Shown in pieces: positions 46,866 to 57,753 of a stretch of DNA of 64,000 nt. The notes beneath the pieces are model-generated. The model saw nothing but the letters and a program-made list of their open reading frames with translations, had not been told where the DNA came from and did not search any database. The DNA comes from Callorhinus ursinus (Eukaryota > Chordata > Mammalia > Carnivora > Otariidae): the NCBI RefSeq assembly GCF_003265705.1, contig NW_020312828.1, positions 57,563,455 to 57,627,454 on the forward strand, read 5' to 3'. The translations under genes were made by a program, and so were the position numbers. Every line of letters starts with the position of its first letter. The stretch's first letter is position 1.

Positions 46866-47639
46866 AACACAGGGTTTGGCACATATTGCTACCTTTGTTT
46901 CCAGGCATCATCTTTTCTAGGCACCATATCTGTGCAAAGATGTTTTTCATTGCTCCAGGGTCCTTATAATTATCCATAAAGTTCTTTTGAAATTTTCTTT
47001 AAGCATTTGCTTAAAGGATTGTATTGATAAAATGAGTATTATTTAATTAGATTTTGCACAAGACTTGTCATTCTTCCATTGTGCTCTCTTTCAAGTCAAT
47101 GGGAATGACTGCCTCATCATGCTCCATTTCTGTTTCTAGCACTGACCTGTTAGCTCAGAGCTGCAACTCCTGAGAGGATTCCTTCCCTTAGCCTCTGTCA
47201 GGGTTTTGGCCCTTGGCACTGGAAGAGCGCTGTGCATGTGTGTGCATGTGTAAAAAGTGTCATCTCTTCCTTTGGTTCAAACTGAAAATAGATTATTGCC
47301 CATTAGCACTTTGATTCTAGGGAAACTTAGATTAGGGTGCTACTGCATAATTATTGAGCCCAGATAACACTTGGATAATTGTCACTTTTATTTTCTTATT
47401 TGAACAACTTTCTAAGAAAGGCAAAACAAATACCTGGATACAGTATTCCTTTTGAGAAGATGGAAATTCAAAGAGTTTATATGTCATCACCAAGCATTAT
47501 AATATAAATGGATATATAGATATATGACAAATCTGTAATGTTGACTATATATTAATATTATGGATTCACTATTTAATATATCAATATTATGCATTTAATA
47601 TATAATATGCAGTATTATATATTGACATAACATTGATAG
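46866..47639. other. Unassigned sequence
   Basis: No repeat or exon was recognised. 47100-47350 is a less AT-rich stretch with GCATGTGTGTGCATGTG. Confidence 0.4.
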
Positions 47640-47815
47640 AACTAACATTTACTGAATCTTTACATATTAGACACTGCTTCATGAATGTTGCATCATTAAC
47701 TCCCTGGATCTTCAAAACACCTTGTAGGATCAGTATTATATTGATCATTTTACATTATGAAGAACTGAGCCTCACAGCATCTGAGTGATAAAATCAACAT
47801 TAAATATTAGGTCTT
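47640..47815 (-). mobile_element. MIR
   Basis: AACATTTACTGAATCTTTAC, TTAACTCCCTGGATCTTCAA and TTTTACATTATGAAGAACTG, then GAGCCTCACAG, follow the reversed MIR consensus. Confidence 0.65.
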
Positions 47816-47892
47816 GTAACACCATGTTCAACACTTTAAAAGTTTATTTATTACCCTATATTTCTCACTAAGAAGAAAGACATACTATGTTA

Positions 47893-47931
47893 AAAAATAC
47901 ATCCACATTAAAAAATACATTCATATTAAAA
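47893..47931. repeat. Short tandem duplication
   Basis: TTAAAAAATACATCCACA is followed by TTAAAAAATACATTCATA: two units of 18-19 nt with two mismatches. Confidence 0.8.
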
Positions 47932-48239
47932 TGTGATCTTCTGAAAAATAAGAATCTGAAACACATCATTAGATTATATTTAAATTGTATCTACCCTATA
48001 CAATAGAATATAAAGACATACTATTTACTAACCTAAAAGAAATTAATTTACCAATATAAGGAGAAAAAATGTGAAAAATACATTAACTTTATCTCTTTTT
48101 AGGAAAATAATGGATCTACTTAGGTTGATTAATTACAAAATGCATCTTCAAACTTTGTTTTTTCCTCTCCTTGTATTTTCTATCTTATGTTTAGCTATCA
48201 CTTAAATGAGTCACTCACCAGGATATACTATGCAGAATT

Positions 48240-48800
48240 TTAAGATGGACTCCAAGAGCCACCTTTTCACCATGAATGCAGGTGGAACCTATGGATAGGA
48301 TGAGAAAGTTGCCCTCTTCATTAGATTACATTATTTGGCATTGGTGGTGGGACAGTCACTCCTGTGATTATGTTATGTTATATAGGAATCTTTACTAGTC
48401 AACTGGAGAGGGAGGTAAAATCAGACAGATGTGTTCCAGCTAAGCTGGAAGAAAGCCACGTCGTGAACTGCCTTTTGTGGGAGGAATGGTAAGGAACCAC
48501 AGGCAGCCTATACAAACTGACCAAAGTCCCTGGTCAATTCCCAGCAAGAAAATATGGATCTCAATCAAATCACTGTAAGGAAATAAATTCTACCAGCAAC
48601 CAGTAAGCTTAGAATAGGAACCTGGTCTTAGGTGGAGCCACCTAAGACCACCTAAGTGTTAGCCAATACCTTGACTGTAGCCTTGTGACATCTGAGCAAA
48701 AAACCGAGCCAGACGTCTGACCTATAGAACTCTGAGATTATAATTTGTGATGTACAGGTCTGCTAAATGGTGGCAATATTTATTATACAACATAAATATA
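48240..48800 (+). mobile_element. MLT1-like (MaLR/ERVL) LTR
   Basis: TCCTGTGATTATGTTATGTT, CAGCAAGAAAATATGGATCT, CACTGTAAGGAAATAAATTC, TTGACTGTAGCCTTGTGACA and GAACTCTGAGATTATAATTT follow MaLR LTR order. It is an ancient relic with no viral genes attached. A perfect 12-bp hairpin lies inside it. Confidence 0.55.
48624..48649. repeat. 12-bp perfect inverted repeat
   Basis: GGTCTTAGGTGG and CCACCTAAGACC are exact reverse complements with a 2-nt spacer (AG). CCACCTAAG is repeated once more just to the right. Confidence 0.95.
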
Positions 48801-50686
48801 AAACCAATATAGATGAGAATGATCATTTTATGGACAGAATTCCTTCAAATATCCCTGTAAGAAACAAATGTTATGACACATTGACATGGAAAGACACGAT
48901 GAAATACTGCATGAATCATAACCAGTGAAGACTAGTGCTTGACAGTTAAGAACAGAAGAGCAACTGTCAGAGATCTGCTGGTAAGATAAGAAATATAATC
49001 TTCAATTGGAAGCAGGGTGAAAGAACCAAAAGTATTGGTAAGTGCCTTCAAAGATGACAGACAACCAAATTATGGTACATGCAAATGAATATGAGGAAAA
49101 CTATTTAGAAGATGCAATTGTTTTAACTGCAAATTGGAAATATTATCATTAATGTAATAATTAGATAAAAAGAACAATAATTAATGAACATTTAATTACC
49201 TGAATAATACTAAAAGCCCCACAAACCATGCCTTGAAGTCAATTCACATTTCATATGAGGAAACATCAACATGTTGTTCCAAGAATATTATTAATTAATA
49301 TTGTTTCAGATTAGCTTCCTGCATTCCTTTTGTTTTTTTATTACCTATTTACCATTTACTTCCTTTTATGACTTTACTTCACCTGTGACCAAATAAAAAA
49401 CTTTTTGTGTCTTTTGGTGTCTCCCTTTCTCACGGGGGAATTCCATTAATTAAAGTTTTGATAACAGCTTCCCACATTCATTAGCATTAGAAGTTGACTT
49501 TTTTAAAAATATGATTAAAAGGTATACAAAATTTAAAGAATATTCTAGACAAGACAGCATACTGTATGGATAGAAAAATTATAATTTTATTGGAATATTG
49601 AATGCATTTTATAAACTATGTTTTCTTATGTGGTATGGGAAAAATGACCAAAAATCCATCTTTAAACTGAGAGTTGTGTAATAAGTACTAAAAATAGGAT
49701 TTTATAACAATTATTTGCTTATATGGAAATATAATTTTATCTTATACAGTATGCATATTCATTGACTCAAAATGATTGATGCTATGTATTATTCCTGTTA
49801 AAACATTTGCATTTTGTTTTATCTATGTTTATTTTTTATGATATTAAATTATAACTGTTAAAGAGCATAACTATTTTTTAAGGAAAAACTCATTTCAGAT
49901 TTAATTTTCTGTGGTATGCCATCATTCTTATAGTCAAATAATAAAAATTAATTTATATTTTTCTAAGTTACTACATTTTAGTAGGGGGAATCAAGATAAA
50001 TTCACAAAGTAATTTGTTAACCAAGCTTATAGTATATTTTCTTGTAAGCTATTACTTATAACAAATTATCACAACATATGGTCTTTGAATGTATGAAACA
50101 CACACAAAAATCTTTGACTTATAACTGGAATCTTAAATTATCACAGTCTCAAACTTCATTCTAACACACATATCAAGATGATAAATTATAGCAGTTGACA
50201 GAAACAACACTTTAGCAACATATATAAAAGAAGGAAATTCAATGTGAAATGAGATTACATAATAAGTTTAATAATCCTATTTCTGGGGAATAAAATACAA
50301 TCTTCAACATTATCCTATCTTTTCCACATGAATCAAAAAGATTAAATAGGTCATATATCACTGGTTTTAGCAATTTTTCATTTTCATCTTGATTTTCTTG
50401 TTATGCTATATGAGCAATTATGTATTTTTAAAAATGCTTCATAAACTATTTACTTCAGGTAAGTAAAAATTTTAAAGCAAAGAACATATGCATAAAAAGA
50501 AAATAATTTTAAATATCATTTATATCTTTTCTCAAATAAAAAGCCCCAAATTTCACTAAACCTTATTTATTTAAGGTAAATATCATTGAATATCACAAGT
50601 TCTAAGTAGTTAAATGTAGGCTACATCTGCCTTTTGAGACATTGACTGACATTTTAATTCTTGAAAAGTAGAAGATATATTAAATC
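48801..50686. other. 1.9 kb of unassigned AT-rich sequence
   Basis: No repeat family, exon or open frame of note was seen. Confidence 0.4.
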
Positions 50687-50700
50687 TTTCCTTATTACTG

Positions 50701-50915
50701 GGGCACCAGGGTGGCTCAGTCGCTGGCCATCTGCCTTGGGCTCTGGTCATGATCCCAGCATCCTGTGATTGAGCCCCAGTATGGGGCTCTCTGCTCAGCA
50801 GGAAGCTTGCTTCTCCCTCTCCCACTCCCCCTGCTTGTGATCCCTCTCTCACTGTCTGTCTTACTGTCTCCCTCTTTGTCAAAATAAATAAATATATAAA
50901 ATCTTTAAAAAAATA
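50701..50915 (+). mobile_element. CAN SINE
   Basis: GGGCACCAGGGTGGCTCAGT to ATAAAATCTTTAAAAAAATA. TTTCCTTATTACTG (50687-50700) and TTTCCTCATTACTG (50916-50929) flank it. Confidence 0.96.
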
Positions 50916-50939
50916 TTTCCTCATTACTGATGAAATTAT

Positions 50940-51300
50940 TAGATATCTATGTATCAGTTGAGTTTAACAAGCATGTCTTAAGTGCTTTCCATGTTTCAGG
51001 AGACATGTTTGCAAAACAAGTAGATACCATACCCTTAAGCTACTCATAGCTTATGTGAGCAAAAATATCCGAAACAGTAAGATACAGTATTGTGACAAGG
51101 CATGTACATATCTAAGCATGTAGAAAAAGATCATTGAGCATTTCGGGCTCAATCTTGGATTCTATAAATGAGTTTCTATAAATGATTAAGTCCTGCATAA
51201 TGTCTGAAAGAATAAGAAATGAATAGGCCAAAGATGTGTGTACAGGGTGTTCAGGGAAGAAGAGACAGAGATGTATTTCTAAACCTAAGTAGGCTGACTC
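50940..51300 (-). mobile_element. Possible L2 or MIR remnant
   Basis: ACAAGCATGTCTTAAGTGCT, TTCCATGTTTCAGGAGACA and GTAGATACCATACCCTTAAG resemble the reversed 3' end of an ancient LINE or SINE. The match is weak. Confidence 0.3.
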
Positions 51301-51404
51301 TATGAAACCTGAAAGGCAAAAGGTTTGAATTTGAGCAAGAGGAAAAATTGTCTTTACGTGTATGACATCTGTTTTTTTTAATGTAATATCTTTCATTTAT
51401 TCTT

Positions 51405-51600
51405 TTTTAATTCTTTATTAAAAATAATTTATTTATTCACGAGACACAGAGGGAGAGAGGAGAGGGAGAGAGAGAGAGAGAAGCAGAGGGAGAAGCAGGC
51501 TCCAAGGAGCAGGGAGCCCGATGCAGGACTCCATCCCAGGACCCTGGGATCATGACCTGAGCCGAAGGCAGACGCTTAACCATCTGAGCCACCCAGGCGC
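51405..51600 (-). mobile_element. CAN SINE, GAGACACAGA variant
   Basis: It ends CTGAGCCACCCAGGCGC. A perfect 15-bp duplication, CTTTCATTTATTCTT, flanks it (51390-51404 and 51601-51615). ATTCACGAGACACAGAGGGA and CTCCAAGGAGCAGGGAGCCC mark the same subtype as the copies at 52 and 56910. Confidence 0.97.
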
Positions 51601-51892
51601 CTTTCATTTATTCTTAAAAGTATTTAAGGTAATGATCCATTAACTTCTTTTATGAACCTAATTTATCTTTATTGGTAGCAAACTGTTTAATATATTTAAT
51701 TTTATTACATAAATTTCTCTTGCTACAATTCACCTGTCTTGCCAGAACCATAATTAACTTGATCCTAAATTGTAAGCTCTTCATTACATTTTATGGTACT
51801 GCAGTTTAAATTTTTAAAATTTAGGAATTGAAAATAACCCCTAAAATTAAAAATCACTAAAGTCATTTGATGTTTTCAAGGATAAACTTTTA

Positions 51893-52062
51893 TTTTTTAA
51901 AAGATTTTATTTATTTGACAAAGAGAGATAGCGAGAGAGGGAACACAAACAGGGGGAGTGGGAAAGGGAGAAGCAGGCTTCCTGCTGAGCATTACCCAGG
52001 ACCCCAGGATCATGACCCGAGCCAAAAGCAGATGCTTAATGACTGAGCCACCCAGGCGCCCC
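51893..52062 (-). mobile_element. CAN SINE with internal deletion
   Basis: TCAAGGATAAACTTTTA (51876-51892) and TCAAGGACAAACTTTTA (52063-52079) flank it. The body jumps from CTGCTGAGCA to TTACCCAGGACCC, so about 20 bp of the usual middle are missing. Confidence 0.96.
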
Positions 52063-52079
52063 TCAAGGACAAACTTTTA

Positions 52080-53269
52080 ATAAACATGTGTGACAGATAG
52101 CTAAATAGAATAGTAAGTAGTACAAATATTCATTTGTATGTCAAGTATTTAAAAAAGACAAAGAAATATAGGTCACGCATAATATATGAAAGAATACATT
52201 TCAGCTTTTATGTTTCATGTTGTTTTAATATACAACATTATCAGTAATTTTTATTTTTACAATACTCTTTTGTACTAAACTCTATGTGATCCTACCCATT
52301 TAACTATAAATGGAATTATAGTTTATAGTTAGATATAAAAAAGGTCTCTAAAATGTATATGGTTTACATTTGTAGGGAATTTATACATATTTTTATGTTA
52401 ATGTAATTTTTTGTTAAATTCTTGCTTATTACATTTTTTCATATAATTTTCTAAGGTGGGAAAATCCATGTAAAATGTTTAGCACTGTGATTGGCACAAA
52501 GAGATTACTCAGTGAATGAAGTGTTATTAGCCAAATTTCTGCATCTGATTTAAAATATAAAAATGATTTAACAGCATATTTTCTAAAGGTGAAACTTTTA
52601 ACCCTTTTACCTATAAAAAATGATTATGCATCTTTGAAGTAAAATGTAAAAGAATTCTGTTATACAAAATAATTTTTAGCAGAAACTGGAATATATTTTG
52701 AATTCTGTTTGTCAGATTTAGAAAAGACCTAAGAGTATTTCTCACTATGAGCTCCATAGAACACAGATCTTACCAGGTTTATCCTGACTGAATTTTGAAA
52801 AATGATTATATGATATTCAACCTAGTATATGTTAGTGTTTCTCAAATTTACTGTTTCATAGAACTGTATTTTAGTCATTTGTTTTTATTAACATAAAAAA
52901 TGAAACTAAAGTACTGTAAAAAAAACCTTGGGAAATAGTGACAAGATATTGAGGTGTATAGTAGATGGTAATGAGAAAAGATAAAGATAAATGCAGCTAG
53001 ATATTAGTGGGGAAATTTTCCACAGAAGTTTAAGAACTCACAGCTTTGACTTCAAGGAATTTAAAAGAAAAGTGTTTCCAGTAAATGATTAAGAGCTCTT
53101 AACCTCGATCAAAATTTGTGATACCCACCCTCCAGAGTTTTAAAGTAAATGGGCTGAAGTAGGGCAATAGAAGCTTGTAAGAACTGAGTTCTGTGAAGAT
53201 CAGAGACTGACTTACATTTATCAATTATTTATTCTTTATTGGATTTACAACTGGAATTCCAATGCATTT
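52080..53269. other. Unassigned AT-rich sequence
   Basis: No feature was recognised over about 1.2 kb. Confidence 0.4.
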
Positions 53270-53398
53270 TCTAGGAATTCATTCCATGTCTGATTCAGGA
53301 TATGTAACTGGGGCCAAGAATTTTGTATTTTACATTTTAACAAATTCTCCAGATGTCTCTGATGTATGTGGTCCAGTGTTGGCAGATTGAGAAACACA
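53270..53398 (+). mobile_element. MER5-like hAT fragment
   Basis: CATGTCTGATTCAGGATATG, GTAACTGGGGCCAAGAATTT and TGGCAGATTGAGAAACACAG follow the MER5A interior and end order (GAGAACCACTG expected at the end). Confidence 0.4.
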
Positions 53399-53489
53399 GA
53401 TAGATACACAAATATTACTAATAAAGAGAGTTCTCATAAATTCTAATACACAAGGACAAGGTCTTAGGATACTTTGAAAGATTAAGATG

Positions 53490-53650
53490 AAAGGTACAGC
53501 AAAGGGGGTATAGTCAGTGGTATTGTAATAGAGTTGTGTGGTGACGGGTGGTAGCTACACTTGTGATGAGCATAGCATAACCTATGGATTTTTTGGATCA
53601 CTAAGTTGTACACCTAAAAGTAACGTAACAGTGTGTCACTTCAAACAAAA
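53490..53650 (+). mobile_element. L1 3' end fragment
   Basis: GTGGTGACGGGTGGTAGCTA, CACTTGTGATGAGCATAGCA and CACTAAGTTGTACACCTAAA resemble an L1 3'UTR block. Confidence 0.55.
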
Positions 53651-54240
53651 GATAACTAGGAATGATTATATAGAGGAAAATGTAATGAAAATTAATGAGA
53701 TTCAGATATTAGGATCATCTAAAAACAAAACAAAACATGCGGGTATAAATTTAGAGGAAATGTCCAGATTAGTAGATTAATTTTATTGTAGTAGGACTAG
53801 GATCCAGAGTTGTAATTTGAGGTTAATTATGGAATGATAACTTGAATCCAAAATGTAGGAAATGAGGAGAATGAGCTTTGAAATTTCAAATTAAGTTTTC
53901 TGGACTTCACAATATGATAGTCCCGCCTTATCTGCAGTTCCGCTTTCCTCCACTTCAGTTACCCTGTATCAACTGTGGTCCGCGAGCAGATCATCCTCTT
54001 CTGAGGAAGCATCAGAAGGTCAGTTGTAGCCTAACTCTACATCAGAGTGCCTACGTCATTCACCTCACTTCACCTCATCACGTAGGCATTTTACCATCTC
54101 ACAAGAAGGGTGAGTGCAGAATATTTTGATAGACACCATGTTCACAAAGTTTCATTACAGTATATTATTATGATTATTCATTTTATTATTGTTGTTAATG
54201 TCTTATTATGCCTAATATTTTAAAAGATTTATTTACTTTT

Positions 54241-54438
54241 TTAAAGATTTTATTTATTTATTTGAGAGAGGGTGAGAGAGAGAGCAAGCACGCACGAGAG
54301 GAGGGAAGGGCAGAAGGAGAGGGAGAAGCAGACTCCCCACTGAATAGGAGCCCAATGTGGGGCTCAATCCCGGGATTCTGGGATCATGACCTGAGCCGAA
54401 GGCAGATGCTTAACCGGCTGAGCCCAACTAGGCAACCC
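54241..54438 (-). mobile_element. CAN SINE, inside the Tigger remnant
   Basis: TTAAAGATTTTATTTATTTA to a damaged end (GCTGAGCCCAACTAGGCAAC). AGATTTATTTACTTTT (54225-54240) and AGATTTATTTACCTTTT (54439-54455) flank it. Confidence 0.93.
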
Positions 54439-54450
54439 AGATTTATTTAC

Positions 54451-54645
54451 CTTTTTTTTTTTTTTTTAGAGGGAGTGTGAGAGACAGGGAAGGGGCAGAG
54501 GGGAGGGAGAGAGAGAATCCTCAAGTAGACTCCCCACTGAGCACAGAGCCCAGAGGAGGTCAGGATTCTTCTCACAACCCGAGATCATTACCTGAGCTGA
54601 AATCAAGAGTGGGACACTTAATTGACTGTGCCACCCAGATGCCCC
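54451..54645 (-). mobile_element. CAN SINE, older subtype, tandem with the previous copy
   Basis: A T run, then AGAGGGAGTGTGAGAGACAG to GACTGTGCCACCCAGATGCCCC. It contains CTCACAACCCGAGATCATTA and GAAATCAAGAGTG, typical of an older subfamily. It begins about 12 bp after the first SINE. Confidence 0.92.
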
Positions 54646-54879
54646 ACTAATGTATAAACAAAGCTTTATCATAAGTATGTATGTATATGAGAAAATATAG
54701 TATATAGAGAATTAGGAACTATCCACGATTTCAGGCATCCACTGAAGGGCTTGTAACATATACCTTGTGATTAAGAGGCGACTACTATACACAAGCTGGT
54801 CTTGACAGAATCATTGGCCATGGTTAAATAAATAAATACTTGCAGCTGTTCCCTCTGTAAGATGTTATATAGTGTCCCA

Positions 54880-55415
54880 TGGTATGGTAGGACAAAAGAA
54901 ACCCATCCTTACTCTCCCCAACCCCCCATCCAAATATCTCTGGAATCAGTGAATATGTCATGGGACAAGGCAAAAAGAACCTTGCAAATGTAATTAAGTG
55001 TAAGGAATTTTACACAGGGAAGATCAGACTTGATTACCCAGGTGGGTCCAATTTAATCACACAGGCCCTTAAAACAAGAACTTTCTCTACTTGAAGTCAG
55101 AGATGTGCTTCAGAAGGGGAAGTCAGAGAGATTTCGAGTATGAGGAGGATGCAGTGCACCCCTTGCTGGCTCTCAGATATAGGGCCCAAGTACAAGCAAG
55201 AGAGAGGCCTTCGGGAGCTGTGGGCACTGGTAGAGCCTTCTGATAAGAGACCAACCACCTGACATTTTTATTTCAGCCCTGCGAGACCCTGAACAGAAAA
55301 ACTAGCAGAGACCACCAGGATTTCTCAGTTCCAGAACTGTGAGTTAATATATTTTCCTTTTAAGATGCTAAATTTGTGTTTATTTGTTAGAATAGCAATA
55401 GAAAACTAACAGAGG
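54880..55415 (+). mobile_element. MLT1-like (MaLR/ERVL) LTR
   Basis: ACCTTGCAAATGTAATTAAG, CTTGATTACCCAGGTGGGTC, CCAGAACTGTGAGTTAATAT, TTTTAAGATGCTAAATTTGT and AATAGAAAACTAACAGAGG follow the MaLR LTR order to its 3' end. No viral genes are attached. Related, weaker sequence recurs at 63650. Confidence 0.6.
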
Positions 55416-56892
55416 ATAGAAGGTACCATCACAAATCAATGCTTGAAGATGTTCTCTAGCATGAATACCAATCACTCAATACTATATAGACACCTAATAC
55501 CTTATATTTTAAGGCAGAACCTCCCAAACATATATTTAAATGTCATGAAGATCTACGAATCCATTTTTACAGAAGCAGGAACGACAGAAATTTAATGTTG
55601 TATATGTAGAAAAAATGGAGAGCTTTGAAAATATTTTTGAGTATTTCTCATGAAGCTTGACAGTCAAGCCAGAAAACATGGTAACATCCTAACTCATCTT
55701 CAGTGTTACTACATTTTCAGTGTACTTAGTACTTACTGAAAGAATAGACTAACCTAAAATATATTTATACTTTGATGAACAGAATACAGGTTTTCTATTA
55801 AGAGTTTTAATGGAAAATTATTGTATTACTAACTCCTTCAATATTGCCAAAATTACACTTAAAATTAAACCTTTGTGTTTGTAGTGTTTTGAACTATGAA
55901 TTAAGTTGCCAAGATAAAAATAGTCAACTATTGTGAAAGCACCTTAGAAAAATAATGATTTCTACCAGCACAATGGAGGGGAAAAAAAGTCTTAGAATGC
56001 AGCCTTCCCTGCTAGACAAAAGATAGTTCAGAAATGTATTGGGTAGAAAATAGTGTTAAAAACTGCAGTGATGTGTCATTATTTAGGATATAAAAAAGAG
56101 AAAATATTTTTACTCAATTGTTTGTTAAGGGATATTTTTTCTAGAGAGAAAGAGAGCACTAAGATGAAATGTTTGATTTAAAACTTTCCCCACATGCAAA
56201 CTATTAACCTTTATACTAAAGCAGTTCTACTTTACATATGGTCTCCAGTGTGCTCTTTAAACATATCATATTTTGAATTATTATGTGCTTTAGAAAGTAA
56301 CCACCCCTGCTACTGTATCTCTATCTATATTTGTGTATCTCTTAGGATGATTTTAGATCTGGTGTGATGCATTGTCCTGGGGATTGTGAGTTGAAATTTC
56401 ATATGCTATTCCTGTAGGTAGGAAGGGGCTCTTCCCTAAAGGAGGTGCAACTTCATTGTCAAATCCCATAAAAAATATTACCAGTCCATGACCTCCATCT
56501 GAAACCTTCAGGAATAGAGCATTTTTATCATCAGAATTTATAAATAAAAAAGGAACACCTGCAGATTCTGTACATTTTTAACACCACCAGCAGAGCCTGT
56601 GGTACCCCAAATTATCAAACAATATTTGTATAATGAAACATGAGTATCCACACTATGTGGGATAAATAAAGGTTATTAGTGGCCTCCAATTAGTTCAGGT
56701 CAGGCTTTGATGCCAAATTAGTTTGTTCACCTTCTAGATAAAAGCTTTAGTTTCAGGAGCTTCTTAGTTTTCTTTTCTGTGGTTTTAGGGATTATGGATC
56801 TGTGGGACTGGAAAGGCTGGTTTTGAATGAAAGATGCAAACTCTTGTCTCTTAATAGACATTTTCTCTTGACTAACTTGTGGAGAAGACAGA
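55416..56892. other. Unassigned sequence, 1.5 kb
   Basis: No repeat family or exon was recognised between the LTR and the SINE next to the exon. Confidence 0.4.
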
Positions 56893-56909
56893 TTACCAGG
56901 TTATTTTTC

Positions 56910-57145
56910 CTTTTTTTTTTTTTTTTTAAATAGACAAGGATATTTTCTTTTTTTTTTCTTTTTATTTTTTTTCAAGATTTTATTTATTCATTCATGAGAG
57001 ACAGAGGGAGAGAGAGAGAGAGAAGCAGAGGGAGAAGCAGGCTCCCAAGGAGCAGGGAGCCTGATGCGGGACTCGATCCCAGGACCCTGGGATCATGACC
57101 TGAGCCGAAGGCAGACGCTTAACCATCTGAGCCACCCAGGCGCCC
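56910..57145 (-). mobile_element. CAN SINE with a unique segment between two A tails
   Basis: A perfect 17-bp duplication, TTACCAGGTTATTTTTC, flanks the whole block (56893-56909 and 57146-57162). The SINE body ends at CTGAGCCACCCAGGCGCCC. On its tail side there is an inner T-rich tract (56948-56972), a 20-nt non-SINE segment (56928-56947) and an outer T run (56911-56927). In SINE orientation this is body, A tail, unique 20 nt, second A tail. It lies about 390 bp from the CSMD3 exon. Confidence 0.95.
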
Positions 57146-57162
57146 TTACCAGGTTATTTTTC

Positions 57163-57527
57163 TAGCAGAGCAAACAGGGTGGAATCTGCGATGCCTGAAT
57201 CTTGAATCAGACCTTATTTCCTGTTACTTTCATATTGTTCGCTTTTGTTAATGTCTAACCCCATAATGGTTTCGTGGTCTCATTTCCCAAGAAGATTTAA
57301 GGGAAAGATTTTCCTCTGTTCAGGTACACTGCAATGAAACATGAAAGCCTACTCATTCTAGCATTTTATTATATGTTAATGATTATTAAGAAGGTGACTC
57401 TCAGGATAGGATTTGAGATAACAGGATAAACTGTATCTTCCTTCCTGGTGATTCTTCTTCCATTTCCATCCTAGAGAATTTTGGTTTGACTCTATTAGAC
57501 TGGGCAGTGGTCCTTTTATATTGCCAT
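57163..57527. other. Intron flank between the donor and the nearest SINE
   Basis: This is about 365 bp of sequence without recognised repeats next to the donor. No second exon or polyadenylation cassette was seen. Confidence 0.5.
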
Positions 57528-57534
57528 CACTTAC
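57528..57534 (-). promoter_or_regulatory. 5' splice site (GTAAGTG)
   Basis: The exon ends GAAG and the intron starts GTAAGTG on the minus strand. Six intronic positions fit U1 pairing well, so this is a strong donor. It follows codon phase 1. Confidence 0.85.
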
Positions 57535-57647
57535 CTTCATAATATACTTTAAATCCATGAGCGCTAACTGCAAAATCACTGGTCAGACGTAGTGAGAACA
57601 CAGATTTGGTACTCGTCACTGGCGGTGGCAGATGGAATCCTGTTAAC
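57535..57647 (-). CDS. CSMD3: CSMD3 internal exon, C-terminal half of a CUB domain
   Basis: This is a 113-nt internal exon read on the minus strand. It starts with one base that completes a codon, has 37 full codons (beginning LTGFHLPPPV, ending SDFAVSAHGFKVYYE) and ends with the first base of the next codon. It is bounded by TTTTTAG and GTAAGTG. The peptide has the last strands of a CUB domain: a hydrophobic FSLRLTSD strand, then the GF-K-Y-Y pattern that closes CUB folds. It matches my memory of the first CUB domain of CSMD3, a giant type I membrane protein of CUB and Sushi repeats expressed mainly in brain and linked to dendrite development. The corresponding CSMD1 segment as I recall it differs at many positions, so CSMD3 is preferred; CSMD2 is less likely. 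The rest of the domain must lie in exons outside the window. No stop or frameshift is present and four CpGs survive, as expected for a working exon. Confidence 0.8.
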
Positions 57648-57678
57648 CTAAAAACATAAATGGAATTAATTGTTAGTA
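57648..57678 (-). promoter_or_regulatory. 3' splice site with consensus branch point
   Basis: Read on the minus strand, the exon is preceded by TATGTTTTTAG. A perfect TACTAAC branch-site motif lies at 57678-57672, with its branch adenosine (57673) 26 nt from the first exon base. The pyrimidine tract is short and mixed with A and G, so the strong branch motif may compensate. Confidence 0.8.
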
Positions 57679-57753
57679 TTATAGACATTTTACCTAATAG
57701 AGTTGAAAGAGCATTAAAAGTCATTTTATCATATCCCTAAGCTTTGTATAAGT

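Larger units (their letters stand above)
53920..54790 (+). mobile_element. Tigger-type (TcMar) DNA transposon remnant
   Basis: The left end reads GATAGTCCCGCCTTATCTGC and the right end reads GATTAAGAGGCGACTACTAT, matching inverted terminal repeats of a pogo/Tigger element (AGTAGTCCCCCCTTATC type) on both sides. CTTCAGTTACCCTG near the left and GGCATCCACTGAAGGGCTTG near the right fit the interior. The middle of the transposase gene is absent. Two CAN SINEs sit inside it. Confidence 0.65.
1..57534 (-). other. Intron downstream of the CUB exon (partial)
   Basis: Everything left of the exon is inferred to be intron of the same minus-strand gene, because no further CUB or Sushi exon could be found. 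A Sushi exon starting just after the CUB is expected next in this family; none of the minus-strand open frames shows its cysteine, glycine and tryptophan spacing. CSMD genes are known for introns over 50 kb, so the size is reasonable. The content is AT-rich and dominated by retrotransposon debris, itemised separately. Confidence 0.65.
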
